Shown: positions 41,554 through 50,452, counted from the stretch's first letter. The stretch: 64,000 bases of DNA from Alphaproteobacteria bacterium (GCA_006844765.1 SPJV01000075.1:62001-126000), one strand, 5' to 3'. A program made the numbers and translations. The notes: a model not told the origin generated them from the letters alone.

Positions 41554-42861
41554 TTAGCAGTCCAGCGTGTTGGCGCGTTCCCAATCGGTCAGGTGACGGG
41601 AATAGTCATTCCATTCCTGCGTTTTGATCTTCACATAGGCGTCGTGAAGTTCTTCACCCAGTGAAGCCCGCAGCATCTTCGACTTCTCAAACTCGCGAAT
41701 TGCATCAATCAGGTAGAGTGGCAGTTTCTTCGCGCCACGTACCTTGTGACCGTCGGCATACATGTCGATGTCCAACCGTTTGCCCGGATCGGTCTCGTTC
41801 TCCATCCCGTCCATGCCGGCTGCCAGAACCGCTGCCGCGAACAGGTAGCCATTCGCCGCACCATCGGCCAGACGAAGCTCAAACCGCCCAGCATCCGGGA
41901 TACGGACCATGTGGGTGCGGTTGTTGCCGCCATAGGTCACGGTATTCGGTGACCAAGTCGCACCGGACAGCGTGACCGGGGCGTTCAGGCGCTTATAGCT
42001 GTTAACCATGGGGTTGGTGATCGCGGACATGCCGATTGCATGCTTCATCATCCCACCGAGGAAGTGATAGGCCCTTTCCGACATGCCCAACTCGCCCTTC
42101 TTGTCGGCGAAGACGTTCTTCTCCCCCTTCTTGTCCCAAAGGGAGAGGTGCATGTGCAGGCCGTTACCGGTCAGGTTCACGAAGGGCTTCGGCATGAAGG
42201 TCGCGCGCAGCCCATGCTTTTCTGAAATCGACTTCACCATGAATTTGAAAAAGGCGTGCCGGTCGGCAGTGACCAAGGCGTCAGCATAGTCCCAGTTCAT
42301 TTCAAACTGGCCGTTCGCGTCCTCATGGTCGTTTTGGTAAGGGCCCCAACCAAGGCCGATCATCGCGTCGCAGATCTCTGAAATAACATCATAGCGCCGC
42401 ATGACAGCTTGCTGGTCGTAGCAAGGCTTGGGTGCTGTGTCGCGCGGATCGGACAGCGCGGTGCCGTCTTCCGAGATCAGGTGATATTCGGCTTCAACCC
42501 CGGTCTTGAAGATGTAACCGGCCTTCTTGGCCTTTTCCAACTGACGCTTCAGGACAACGCGGGGGCCTTGCTCAACCGGCTTGCCTTCCATGGCGAGATC
42601 GCTTGCGACCCAGGCGACTTCCGGCTTCCAGGGAAGCTGAATGACGCTGTCCGGGTCTGGCACGGCAAACATGTCGGGATAGGCCGGCGTCATGTCCAGA
42701 TAGGTGGCGAAGCCTGCGAAGCCCGCGCCTTCTTCTTCCATCCCGGCAATCGCTGTCGCCGGCACCAGCTTGGAGCGTTGAAACCCCGATAGATCGGTGA
42801 AATTCACCAGAAAATACTTAACACCATTCTTCTTCGCAAAGGCTTCCAGCTTACTCGCCAT
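41554..42861 (-). CDS. glnT: Type III glutamine synthetase-like ligase (GlnT / gamma-glutamylmethylamide synthetase group)
   Basis: 435 residues from ATG 42861 with AAGGAG seven bases upstream. It is a glutamine-synthetase fold. The N-terminal beta-grasp starts FLVNFTDLSGFQRSKLVP. The catalytic domain has GVEAEYHLI (metal Glu), GQFEMNWDYADA, NGLHMHLSLWD, the ATP-loop NSYKRLNAP and RIPDAGRFELRLADGAANGYL. It ligates ammonia or an amine to glutamate with ATP. The adjacent glxBCD-type genes point to the GlnT/GmaS subgroup; true substrate, ammonia versus methylamine or another amine, cannot be settled here. No adenylylation-type Tyr loop was seen. Confidence 0.85.
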   Translation of the reverse strand: MASKLEAFAKKNGVKYFLVNFTDLSGFQRSKLVPATAIAGMEEEGAGFAGFATYLDMTPAYPDMFAVPDPDSVIQLPWKPEVAWVASDLAMEGKPVEQGPRVVLKRQLEKAKKAGYIFKTGVEAEYHLISEDGTALSDPRDTAPKPCYDQQAVMRRYDVISEICDAMIGLGWGPYQNDHEDANGQFEMNWDYADALVTADRHAFFKFMVKSISEKHGLRATFMPKPFVNLTGNGLHMHLSLWDKKGEKNVFADKKGELGMSERAYHFLGGMMKHAIGMSAITNPMVNSYKRLNAPVTLSGATWSPNTVTYGGNNRTHMVRIPDAGRFELRLADGAANGYLFAAAVLAAGMDGMENETDPGKRLDIDMYADGHKVRGAKKLPLYLIDAIREFEKSKMLRASLGEELHDAYVKIKTQEWNDYSRHLTDWERANTLDC

Positions 42862-42887
42862 AGTCCGTCTCCTTGATGTCTCCCACG

Positions 42888-42918
42888 CCGAGCCCGATTT
42901 TTGTTGTTCCGGGCTCGG
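42888..42918 (-). other. Intercistronic hairpin between glxD and glnT
   Basis: A 9-bp perfect stem (CCGAGCCCG/CGGGCTCGG) with a 13-base loop, lacking a T run at its minus-strand end. It lies in the 73-base gap between two co-directional genes, so it more likely sets mRNA stability or partial attenuation than full termination. Confidence 0.7.
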
Positions 42919-42934
42919 ATAAATCCAGCTTCGT

Positions 42935-44254
42935 TTAGAAGCCTTGGCCCGGTATCCAACCTGTTCCCGCCAGCGGAACCTTTGCCATGGCGGCGGCCTC
43001 AATCGTCAGGGCGCTTAAATCCTCCGGCTCCAGGTTATGGAGGTGACTCTTCCCACAGGCGCGCGCCAGGGTCTGTGCCTCCAAAGTCAGAACACGCAGG
43101 TAATTCGCCAAACGACGTCCAGCCTTGACCGGATCAAGATTCTTTTCAAGCTCCGGGTTCTGGGTTGTGATCCCCGCCGGGTCATTGCCGGCCTGCCAAT
43201 CTTCATAGAAGCCGGGCGCTGTGCCCATCTTCGCATAGTCTTCCGCCAGCTCCGGCCGGTTGTCGCCAAGCGCAATCAGGGCTGCTGTTCCGATGGAGAC
43301 GGCATCCGCGCCAAGCGCGATACATTTCGCGACATCGGCGCCGGAGCGAATCCCACCGGAGACGACGAGCTGCACACCCTTCCGATGTAGCCCCAGTTCC
43401 TGCAGGGCTTCGGCAGCAATCCGCACGGCTGGCAGTGTCGGGATACCAACATGTTCGATGAAGCATTCCTGCGTCGCGCCAGTGCCACCCTGCATACCGT
43501 CCAGGACGATGACATCGGCGCCGGATTTTACCGCAAGCATGGTGTCATAGTAGGTCCGGGTCGCCCCAACCTTCACATAGATCGGAACCTTCCAACCGGT
43601 GATTTCCCGCAATTCCCGCAGTTTGATCTCAAGATCATCCGGGCCGGTCCAATCAGGGTGGCGGCAGGCGCTGCGTTGATCGATGTCTTTCGGCAAGGTC
43701 CGCATGCCGGCGACACGGTCGGAGATTTTCTCTCCCAACAGCATGCCACCGCCGCCCGGCTTCGCGCCCTGACCGATTACGACTTCAATCGCATCCGCCT
43801 TGCGCAGATCATCCGGGTTCATGCCGTAGCGTGACGGTAGATATTGATAAACCAGCTTGTTGGAATGCCCGCGCTCTTCCGGGGTCATGCCGCCATCGCC
43901 GGTGGTGGTGGAGGTGCCAACTTCTGATGCGCCACGGCCAAGTGCTTCCTTGGCATTCGCGGACAGGGATCCGAAGCTCATCCCAGCAATGGTGATCGGG
44001 ATGTCGAGCTCTAGCGGGTTTTCCGCGAAGCGCGTGCCGAGCGTCACATTGGTGCCGCAGGCTTCCCGATAGCCTTCCAAGGGATAGCGCGAGACACTGG
44101 AGCCGAGGAAGACGAGATCGTCGAAATGCGGCAGTTGTCGTTTCGCACCGAAACCCCGGATCCGGTAGATGCCGACATCGGCGGCGCGTTGGATATCGGC
44201 GATGGTCGCACGATCAAACAGGTAGCTTTCGCGAAGGGCTGGATTATCGCTCAT
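42935..44254 (-). CDS. glxD: FMN-binding glutamate synthase family protein (GlxD/MgsC-like)
   Basis: 439 residues, equal to the FMN/Fe-S central domain of glutamate synthase as a stand-alone subunit. It has FGSLSANAKEALGRGA, NPDDLRKADAIEVVIGQGAKPGGGG, IYVKVGATRTYYDTMLAVKSGAD with VLDGMQGGTGATQE, and VSGGIRSGADVAKCIALGADAVSIGTAAL for FMN phosphate. The large subunit of glutamate synthase normally has this fused to the next two modules; here they are separate genes. It probably joins an amine to 2-oxoglutarate or glutamate, as N-methylglutamate synthase does. It is the third gene of the glx-type operon. Confidence 0.88.
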   Translation of the reverse strand: MSDNPALRESYLFDRATIADIQRAADVGIYRIRGFGAKRQLPHFDDLVFLGSSVSRYPLEGYREACGTNVTLGTRFAENPLELDIPITIAGMSFGSLSANAKEALGRGASEVGTSTTTGDGGMTPEERGHSNKLVYQYLPSRYGMNPDDLRKADAIEVVIGQGAKPGGGGMLLGEKISDRVAGMRTLPKDIDQRSACRHPDWTGPDDLEIKLRELREITGWKVPIYVKVGATRTYYDTMLAVKSGADVIVLDGMQGGTGATQECFIEHVGIPTLPAVRIAAEALQELGLHRKGVQLVVSGGIRSGADVAKCIALGADAVSIGTAALIALGDNRPELAEDYAKMGTAPGFYEDWQAGNDPAGITTQNPELEKNLDPVKAGRRLANYLRVLTLEAQTLARACGKSHLHNLEPEDLSALTIEAAAMAKVPLAGTGWIPGQGF

Positions 44255-44266
44255 CGTTTCAGGTCC

Positions 44267-44950
44267 TTAATAGGCGCCGACATTGTCGATCTTGAAGTTA
44301 TAAAGCTTGCGGGCTGAGCCGTAGCGGCGGAACGCGGCAGGATCTTCGGTGACGCCGGCGCGATCCAGCAGGTCTTTCAGCTTGGCGCGGTGATCATCGG
44401 TCATGTCTTTTTCGATGCAATCGGCGCCGAGGCCCTTGGCCTCCCCTTTCACATAGATGACCGCTTCATAGATTGAATCGCCAAGCCCATCATCCGCATC
44501 GCCGCAAATCACCAGATTGCCGGCTTGCGCCATGAAGGCGGAGTTGTGGCCAACGGAGCCTTTGACGACGATATCGATGCCTTTCATCGAAATGCCGCAG
44601 CGGGAAGACGCGTTGCCTTCCACGACCAGCAAGCCGCCATGTCCGGTCGCACCGGCGGATTGGCTGCAATCGCCTGTGACGCGCACCGTGCCGCTCATCA
44701 TGTTTTCCGCACAGCCGACACCGGCATTGCCTTCGACCGTCACGCTCGCATTCTGGTTCATGCCGGCACAATAATAACCGACATGGCCCTTGATCGTGAC
44801 AGCGACATCGTCCGTCAGTCCGGCGGCCACCGCGTGGCGGCCCATCGGGTTATCGACGACGAAGTCTGTGTGATTGTTCCCGTCACGGCGTTGCAGGACC
44901 GTGTTAAGAGCCCGGATGTCGCCATCGGTCAGATCGATTTCCTTTGCCAT
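44267..44950 (-). CDS. glxC: GXGXG-motif protein (GlxC/MgsB-like)
   Basis: 227 residues from ATG 44950 behind AAAGGAGAGG. It is a right-handed beta-helix with repeated Gly-containing turns (KGHVGYYCAGMNQNASVTVEG, NAGVGCAENMMSGTVRVTG, GSVGHNSAFMAQAGNLVICG). It equals the C-terminal GXGXG domain of glutamate synthase, which has a structural role. It forms a complex with the amidotransferase and FMN subunits encoded on either side. Spacing to both neighbours is 12-13 bases. Confidence 0.88.
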   Translation of the reverse strand: MAKEIDLTDGDIRALNTVLQRRDGNNHTDFVVDNPMGRHAVAAGLTDDVAVTIKGHVGYYCAGMNQNASVTVEGNAGVGCAENMMSGTVRVTGDCSQSAGATGHGGLLVVEGNASSRCGISMKGIDIVVKGSVGHNSAFMAQAGNLVICGDADDGLGDSIYEAVIYVKGEAKGLGADCIEKDMTDDHRAKLKDLLDRAGVTEDPAAFRRYGSARKLYNFKIDNVGAY

Positions 44951-44963
44951 TGCGGCCTCTCCT

Positions 44964-45863
44964 TTATGCGTGGCCCCAGTGATAGACGACAGCGGGTTTC
45001 GGTTCCCAGACGGTTGCCGTTTCGACACCGGGCAGCCTTGCCAGCGAGCGGAACTCGGATGCCATCGCAACCCATTGATCCGTCTCAGCCATCACAGCGG
45101 GCTTGCACGCGATCGGATCGCGTAATACGGCGAACCCATCCCGCGTCCCAACGGTGAAGGTATAGAAACCATCCAGATCGGCGATGCCGGCTTCCAGGGC
45201 TTCGGCGAGGCTGGCGCCTTCAGACAAGCGCCAGGAGAAATAGGCTGCCGCGACTTCCGTGTCGTTTTCGGTCTGGAAGACCAAGCCTTTTTGATCCCGC
45301 AACATCCGCCGAAGATCATTGTGATTGGACAGTGACCCATTGTGGACGAGGCATAAATCTTCGCCCGTGTTGAAAGGGTGCGCCCCTTCCGTCGTCACGG
45401 CGCTTTCGGTTGCCATGCGCGTGTGACCGATCATGTGCGATCCGGACATTGAGCTGACCTCAAACCGGTCCATCACCGTGCTGGGCAGGCCGATTTCCTT
45501 GTAGATCTCAAGCGTCGTGCCGGAACTCATGATGCGGATATCGGGGCGGTTCTTTTCCACCCAGCCACGCAGGGCTTGCGGAGAAACAGTTGCCCGCGCG
45601 ATCGCATGGGTCGACAGCGGCTCAATGGCGACATCAGCGCCAAGGTCTTTGGACATCGCCGTTGCAAGGGCGTTCCAATCTTCCCCATCCGGTGTGTCAT
45701 AAAGGGTCAGCTTGGCGCCGCCTTCCACACCATCGCGATAGATCGCAAAACCGGCACTATCCGGTCCCCGATCCGACATTTCAGAAAGCATAGGTCCAAA
45801 AAGTGCGCCCAGTTCGGGCCGCAAATCCGGATCCTTCAAATAGAGACCGACAATGCCACACAT
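44964..45863 (-). CDS. glxB: Class II glutamine amidotransferase (GlxB/MgsA-like)
   Basis: 299 residues. The N-terminal nucleophile Cys2 (MCGIVGLY) is exposed after Met removal. Further Ntn-amidotransferase features are RGPDSAGFAIYR, GHTRMATESAV with the oxyanion Arg, and VHNGSLSNHNDLRRML plus ENDTEVAAAYF. It releases ammonia from glutamine for the FMN subunit. It is first in the operon and lies downstream of the XRE-cupin gene, with a 75-base AT-rich gap holding a near-palindrome. Confidence 0.9.
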   Translation of the reverse strand: MCGIVGLYLKDPDLRPELGALFGPMLSEMSDRGPDSAGFAIYRDGVEGGAKLTLYDTPDGEDWNALATAMSKDLGADVAIEPLSTHAIARATVSPQALRGWVEKNRPDIRIMSSGTTLEIYKEIGLPSTVMDRFEVSSMSGSHMIGHTRMATESAVTTEGAHPFNTGEDLCLVHNGSLSNHNDLRRMLRDQKGLVFQTENDTEVAAAYFSWRLSEGASLAEALEAGIADLDGFYTFTVGTRDGFAVLRDPIACKPAVMAETDQWVAMASEFRSLARLPGVETATVWEPKPAVVYHWGHA

Positions 45864-45895
45864 GGCTCACGCATCCTTCCGCTAGGTCGAAAACG

Positions 45896-45910
45896 TGAAT
45901 ATTAATATCA
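45896..45910. promoter_or_regulatory. AT-rich near-palindrome upstream of glxB
   Basis: TGAATATTAATATCA, centred on a perfect ATATTAATAT. It lies about 33 bases before the glxB start, in the short gap after the XRE-cupin gene. It could be a regulator site or a -10 region; the evidence is only position and symmetry. Confidence 0.35.
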
Positions 45911-45938
45911 GGAATTTGTATTTCGTAAAGGGAATATT

Positions 45939-46568
45939 TTAGTCGCCGCTTTTTCGCTTAGTCGAAATGATCGAAAGATAGGTGGCCGGCAGATCCAAAA
46001 GCTCTGTTGGGCCATGCGGTGACAGGGCGTCAAAAAACAGGGAATCGCCGGGGCCGAGCTGATACTGCCGGTCACCATGACGATAGACGATCTTACCCTT
46101 CAGAATATGGATGAACTCCATCCCCTCATGTCGAAACTCATCAAAAATGCCGGAGCCTTTGTCGAGCGTGATGAGATAGGGCTCAACCGACAGATCGCCG
46201 CGCACGGAATGGCCGAGCAGTTGATAGGTATGCCCCGCGCGGGTGCCACGGCGATCAATAGCAATACCTTCCCCAGCGGGCACGTGGGAGACATCGCGGC
46301 TGACTTCCGTAGCGCTGAAGAAGCTGGATAAGGGGACCGCTAACGCTTCGGCCAGGCTGGCGAGTGTTGCAAGGGACGGGCTGGTCTGGCCGGTTTCGAT
46401 CTTGGATAACATGCCCTGGCTGAGGCCTGCCGCATCAGCCAGCATGGTGATTGTCATTTCCTGACGTTTGCGTTGACGTCTGATTTCCGCGCCAATCGCA
46501 GCTTCCAGTCGCACGGGCGCAGAGACCCCGCCGCCTGTTGATTCATCAATATCTCGAGTATCGCTCAT
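45939..46568 (-). CDS. XRE family transcriptional regulator with C-terminal cupin
   Basis: 209 residues from ATG 46568; the upstream in-frame stretch to 46763 is not protein-like and overlaps the divergent gene's start. An N-terminal helix-turn-helix (residues about 28-85: IRRQRKRQEMTITMLADAAG and LSQGMLSKIETGQTSPSLAT) is joined to a cupin (DEFRHEGMEFIHILKGKIVYRHG...LGPGDSLFFDALSPHGPTEL). PuuR-like members sense amines or polyamines through the cupin and repress catabolic operons. Its position directly before glxBCD-glnT makes it the likely regulator. The Shine-Dalgarno is weak. Confidence 0.88.
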   Translation of the reverse strand: MSDTRDIDESTGGGVSAPVRLEAAIGAEIRRQRKRQEMTITMLADAAGLSQGMLSKIETGQTSPSLATLASLAEALAVPLSSFFSATEVSRDVSHVPAGEGIAIDRRGTRAGHTYQLLGHSVRGDLSVEPYLITLDKGSGIFDEFRHEGMEFIHILKGKIVYRHGDRQYQLGPGDSLFFDALSPHGPTELLDLPATYLSIISTKRKSGD

Positions 46569-46660
46569 TACCCGACAGGCTATCTCTGCAGCAGCATAGT
46601 TGTAAATCCCACGAAACAGTGACGATGAATTTCCTGTTACAGAGCCGCGCGACCGCTTAG

Positions 46661-46678
46661 GCTGACTGGACAGTCGGC
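46661..46678. promoter_or_regulatory. Inverted repeat in the XRE-cupin / polyketide synthase divergent region
   Basis: GCTGACTG-GA-CAGTCGGC forms an 8-bp inverted repeat with one G-T position. It lies 93 bases upstream of the XRE start and 54 upstream of the polyketide synthase start. Either promoter could be its target. Confidence 0.4.
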
Positions 46679-46731
46679 AGAATTCTGCGTTGTTTGGAGC
46701 CAGAAAAATTGATCCGACGCTGGGAGCATCA

Positions 46732-47802
46732 ATGACAGGTTTGATGGATACTGCTCGGCTCAACGCGATTGCGACGGCATCCCCGTCTTATCGTCTGAGC
46801 CAAGATGTGGTCAAAGATTGGGCGGGCAACATGCTGCGGGAGCGCTTTGGCGACACGACCAAGGCAGCCGTTACCCGGTTACTTGATGCCTATGACAACG
46901 CAGGAATTGACACGCGTTATTCCTGCGTGCCGTTGGATTGGTATGACGAGACGCCAAGCTGGTCGTCCCGCAACCGGCTGTTTGTGGAAAACGCGGTGGA
47001 TCTGCTGGAAGCCGCGGCCCGGTCAGCCTTGGACAAGGCCGGACTTGATGTTTCCGACATCGATAGCGTCGTTGCAGTGTCCACGTCCGGTATCGCGACC
47101 CCCAGCCTCGATGCGCTCCTGATCGACAGGCTGCAATTGCCAAATGGTGTAAACAGGCTGCCGATCTTCGGTCTCGGCTGCGCTGGTGGTGTCACCGGCT
47201 TGGCCCGCGCGGCCGATCTGGCGAAGGCCCGACCGGGCGAGACGGTGCTCTATTGCGTTGTTGAGCTTTGCGGATTGACCTTCCGGCGGTCTGATCTGTC
47301 GAAGAGCAACATCATCGCAACCGCCTTGTTCGGTGATGGCGCGGCGGCCGCAATTCTGAACACCAAGGGTGATGGCCCGCGGATTACACGATCCGCCGAA
47401 CACACATGGCGCGATTCCCTTGGTGTCATGGGCTGGAAAGTCGAAGACGATGGTCTCGGCGTTTTGTTTTCAAAGGACATTCCGGCACTGGTCCGAACGG
47501 AGTTCGACAAAGTACTCGCGCGTTATCTCGATGAAGCCGGGTTCGTGATCGAAGACTTCGATGGCTTCATTTGCCATCCGGGCGGGGCGAAAGTGATTGA
47601 TGCGCTGGAGGGTGTTTTTGGGTTGCCCGAAGGGGGGCTTGTTGAAAGCCGCAGTATATTACGGGAGTTTGGTAATATGTCGGCGGCGACGGTCCTGTTT
47701 GTGATGGAGCGCGCGCTGAAGGGGGTCGACCAAGGTCGTTACCTGGCCTCCGCCCTCGGTCCTGGTTTTACCAGTGCCCTGCTGACCTTGGAGTTTGATT
47801 AG
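46732..47802 (+). CDS. Type III polyketide synthase
   Basis: 356 residues from ATG 46732 with GGGAG six bases upstream. It is a chalcone-synthase-like fold with the complete catalytic triad: Cys150 in FGLGCAGGV, His283 in ICHPGGAKV and Asn316 in GNMSAATVLF. It condenses a fatty acyl or similar starter with malonyl-CoA units; bacterial relatives make alkylpyrones and alkylresorcinols. The methyltransferase-like gene starts right after its stop, as in BpsA-BpsB of Bacillus subtilis, supporting a membrane lipid pyrone product. Product class is inferred. Confidence 0.9.
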   Translation: MTGLMDTARLNAIATASPSYRLSQDVVKDWAGNMLRERFGDTTKAAVTRLLDAYDNAGIDTRYSCVPLDWYDETPSWSSRNRLFVENAVDLLEAAARSALDKAGLDVSDIDSVVAVSTSGIATPSLDALLIDRLQLPNGVNRLPIFGLGCAGGVTGLARAADLAKARPGETVLYCVVELCGLTFRRSDLSKSNIIATALFGDGAAAAILNTKGDGPRITRSAEHTWRDSLGVMGWKVEDDGLGVLFSKDIPALVRTEFDKVLARYLDEAGFVIEDFDGFICHPGGAKVIDALEGVFGLPEGGLVESRSILREFGNMSAATVLFVMERALKGVDQGRYLASALGPGFTSALLTLEFD

Positions 47803-48318
47803 GTGGATGGGGCACTACCCTGGGCCTGGATCATATTGGCCCTGCTGACCCTTCAGCGTGTGGTGGAGCTTGGTGTTGCCAGGCGGAACACCGCGCGTCT
47901 TGTGGCTCAAGGGGGGCAGGAAGTCGGGGCGGCTCACTATCCGCTGATTGTCCTGTTACATGCTGCCTGGCTGTTGGCACTTTGGGTCATGGTCCCTAAG
48001 AACAGCGATCTTGTCATGCCGGCATTGATTGCGGCTGTTCTATTACAATTTCTTAGATATTGGGTGATATCGACTCTTGGCCCCTATTGGACGACCCGGA
48101 TTATCACGGTGCCGGATGCGCCCCTGGTGCGGCGAGGTCCCTATCGCTTCCTGAAACATCCCAACTATGTCGTTGTGGTGTTGGAAATCGCGATCGTCCC
48201 GTTGATCTTCGCGGCGTGGGAGATCGCACTGGTTTTCTCAGTCCTGAATGCAGTTGTTCTGACCATCCGCATTCGTGCCGAGAATGCGGCGTTGCAAGAT
48301 CGTCTGTCTGGCGAATAA
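47803..48318 (+). CDS. Isoprenylcysteine carboxyl methyltransferase-like membrane protein
   Basis: 171 residues with four to five membrane helices. The C-terminal motif is RRGPYRFLKHPNYVVVVLEIAIVPLIF, then RIRAENAAL. The RGPY..(x)HPNY signature marks the ICMT/phospholipid methyltransferase superfamily, which binds SAM at the membrane face. The GTG start abuts the polyketide synthase stop, so it should be coupled. The probable role is O-methylation of the polyketide, as reported for BpsB. Confidence 0.88.
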   Translation: MDGALPWAWIILALLTLQRVVELGVARRNTARLVAQGGQEVGAAHYPLIVLLHAAWLLALWVMVPKNSDLVMPALIAAVLLQFLRYWVISTLGPYWTTRIITVPDAPLVRRGPYRFLKHPNYVVVVLEIAIVPLIFAAWEIALVFSVLNAVVLTIRIRAENAALQDRLSGE

Positions 48319-48320
48319 TC

Positions 48321-49361
48321 CTACCGTCTGGGCATGATGACGGTGTAGTCGAGCTCTAGAACAAGGTCCTGACCATCGCACGGGAAGTCGCCCGCAGGCC
48401 GGTTCTTCACGGCCCGCGTCATCAGTCGCAACGCGCCGATATCGGTTCGGCCATCCAAGACAATGCGCTCCAGCACCTCTGTCCAGGCATAGATCGTATC
48501 ACCGCCGAAAACCGGGTTACGATGCTTCCCGCCATTGATCGCAGACAGGATGCAACCATTGGCCAAACCGTTGCGGCTAAGCGCCCGCGCCATGGAAATG
48601 ACATGCCCTCCATAGACAAGTCGTCGACCAAAGGCGCTATCCGCCATCGCCCGTTGATCCAGATGCGCCCGCGCGCTGTTATCGTATAGACGGGCTGCCA
48701 TCATGTGTTCGGCTTCTTCAACCGTCACGCCATCAATATGGTCGATCCGCTCACCCGGCTCATAGTCTTCCCAACGATGGGGTGAGCCTGTCTCCCGGTC
48801 ATCCCAGGCACGGTTGATCCGGTGGCGGGGTACTGTCAGCGGCGCAACCTGGTCAGGCAAATCCGGGACGATCGGGTCCGGTGCGGGGCTTTCAGGATAG
48901 CGTTTGGGTACCATGACCCACCGGCTATAGGTCAGGATCGGCTGGCCCCGCTGATTGAGACCTTCCGTACGGACATAGACGATCCCAGCCTGCCCGCTCG
49001 ATACTTCGCGCAGGCCGGTCACGGTTGATCGCGCTGAAATTGTCTCCCCAACCATGATCTGAGAAAGGAAATCACACCCGGCATAGCCAAGATTGGCGGT
49101 CGCGTTCTTGGAGATATCGGCGACGCTCAAGCCGAAAACGATGTGGAAGACTAACAGGTCATCGACAGGCGCGGCATGATAGCCGACGGATCGTGCAAAG
49201 GGGTCGGATGATTGTAACGCAAAGGCGCCGCCGGTTAAGGCTATATACAAGCTGACATCGCCCGATGTGATGGTCCGAGAGCCCTGATGTCTCAGTTCCT
49301 GGCCGACGTGAAAGTCTTCAAAGAAGCGGCCGCTTGCGGTTTTTCTTGTTTTCTTAGCCAT
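48321..49361 (-). CDS. MaoC-family dehydratase, mesaconyl-CoA hydratase-like
   Basis: 346 residues, a double hotdog. GRFFEDFHVGQELRHQGSRTITSGDVSLYIALTGG is at the N-terminus, and the second half has RWEDYEPGERIDHIDGVTVEEAEHMMAARLYDNSARAHLD. Both length and motifs fit mesaconyl-CoA (beta-methylmalyl-CoA) hydratase of the ethylmalonyl-CoA pathway. The adjacent lyase gene agrees, since those enzymes act in sequence. A related MaoC enoyl-CoA hydratase remains possible. It follows the lyase gene by 8 bases. Confidence 0.75.
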   Translation of the reverse strand: MAKKTRKTASGRFFEDFHVGQELRHQGSRTITSGDVSLYIALTGGAFALQSSDPFARSVGYHAAPVDDLLVFHIVFGLSVADISKNATANLGYAGCDFLSQIMVGETISARSTVTGLREVSSGQAGIVYVRTEGLNQRGQPILTYSRWVMVPKRYPESPAPDPIVPDLPDQVAPLTVPRHRINRAWDDRETGSPHRWEDYEPGERIDHIDGVTVEEAEHMMAARLYDNSARAHLDQRAMADSAFGRRLVYGGHVISMARALSRNGLANGCILSAINGGKHRNPVFGGDTIYAWTEVLERIVLDGRTDIGALRLMTRAVKNRPAGDFPCDGQDLVLELDYTVIMPRR

Positions 49362-49369
49362 GGGCAGGT

Positions 49370-50272
49370 TTAGGCAGGGGCCTTCTCCGGTTCTGTTTCG
49401 ATGGCCAGCGTCTCAATGGCCTCGGCCATGGCGAGGATGCGGCGGGCATTTTCAACGTGCAGATTCTCGACCAGCTTGCCTTCCAGGACCACCAGTCCGG
49501 CGCCGTCTGCAGCGGCGGCTTCGAAGGCAGCAATGATCTTGCGGCTTTCCGCGATTTCCGCCGCGCTGGGGCCGAAGGTTTCGTTGGCGAGCGCGATCGT
49601 CTTCGGATGGATCAATGTCTTACCGTCGAAGCCAAGTTCCAAACCTTGGGCGCAAGCGGCGGCGAAGCCCTCATCATCGGCAAGGTTCAGATGCACCCCA
49701 TCCAAGGCTGCGAGGCCAAAGGCACGGGCGACAAGGATCACATGGTTCAGGCTGGTCAGAAAGGGCAGGCGCTCCGGCGTGTGGAGGCAATGAAGGTCCT
49801 TTGCCAGATCGGATGTGCCCATGACGAAGCCAGCCACGCGCGGATGGGACATGGCGATGGATTCCGCCCGCAGAACTCCCATTGGCGTTTCAATCATGCA
49901 CCAGATCGACATATCGTCCGGCGCCCCGGCGCTGCTTAGAATGGCGGCGGCCTTCCGAACCGTATCGGCGCTTTCGACCTTCGGCAGGAGCACCCCGTCT
50001 GCACCACTGACCGCCATCGCTGTGATATCACCATAGCCCCATTCGGTTTCCAGCCCATTGACCCGGACAATCAGCTCCCGCGCGCCATAGCCCCCTTGGC
50101 CCAAAGCCTCAAGAATGGCGGCGCGGGCATCAAGTTTGGCATCCGGCGCGACCGCGTCTTCAAGATCCAGAATCAACGCATCTGCCGGCAGGCTGCGACC
50201 TTTCTCCAGGGCGCGTTTGTTGGCACCCGGCATGTACAAGACGGAGCGGCGTGGTCGGATTGCGGTTGCCAT
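49370..50272 (-). CDS. HpcH/HpaI-type CoA-ester lyase (malyl-CoA/citramalyl-CoA lyase family)
   Basis: 300 residues, a TIM barrel of the CitE-like group. It has RRSVLYMPGANKRALEKG (CoA site), ILDLEDAVAPDAKLDAR, LPKVESADTV, and IETPMGVLRAESIAM with the metal-binding Glu, then MGTSDLAKDL. A C-terminal extension carries the lid. Possible reactions are cleavage of (beta-methyl)malyl-CoA or hydrolysis of malyl-CoA (Mcl2-like); sequence alone does not decide. GGGAGAG lies upstream of the ATG. The operon with the MaoC hydratase suggests C4-C5 CoA metabolism. Confidence 0.8.
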   Translation of the reverse strand: MATAIRPRRSVLYMPGANKRALEKGRSLPADALILDLEDAVAPDAKLDARAAILEALGQGGYGARELIVRVNGLETEWGYGDITAMAVSGADGVLLPKVESADTVRKAAAILSSAGAPDDMSIWCMIETPMGVLRAESIAMSHPRVAGFVMGTSDLAKDLHCLHTPERLPFLTSLNHVILVARAFGLAALDGVHLNLADDEGFAAACAQGLELGFDGKTLIHPKTIALANETFGPSAAEIAESRKIIAAFEAAAADGAGLVVLEGKLVENLHVENARRILAMAEAIETLAIETEPEKAPA

Positions 50273-50452
50273 GGATTAAACTCTCCCGGGGATGGCGGTT
50301 GTCAGCGACGAAAATAAGCTGACAGACAGAAAAATCAAACTTCACCGGATCATCCGATTTTCATTTTTGTCCACCACCCAACCCGGTCTATGCTGAAATG
50401 CGGCAGTTTCATCCTGACAGCCGTAGAGATTTTCCGGTGGGGTTTTTCAACA

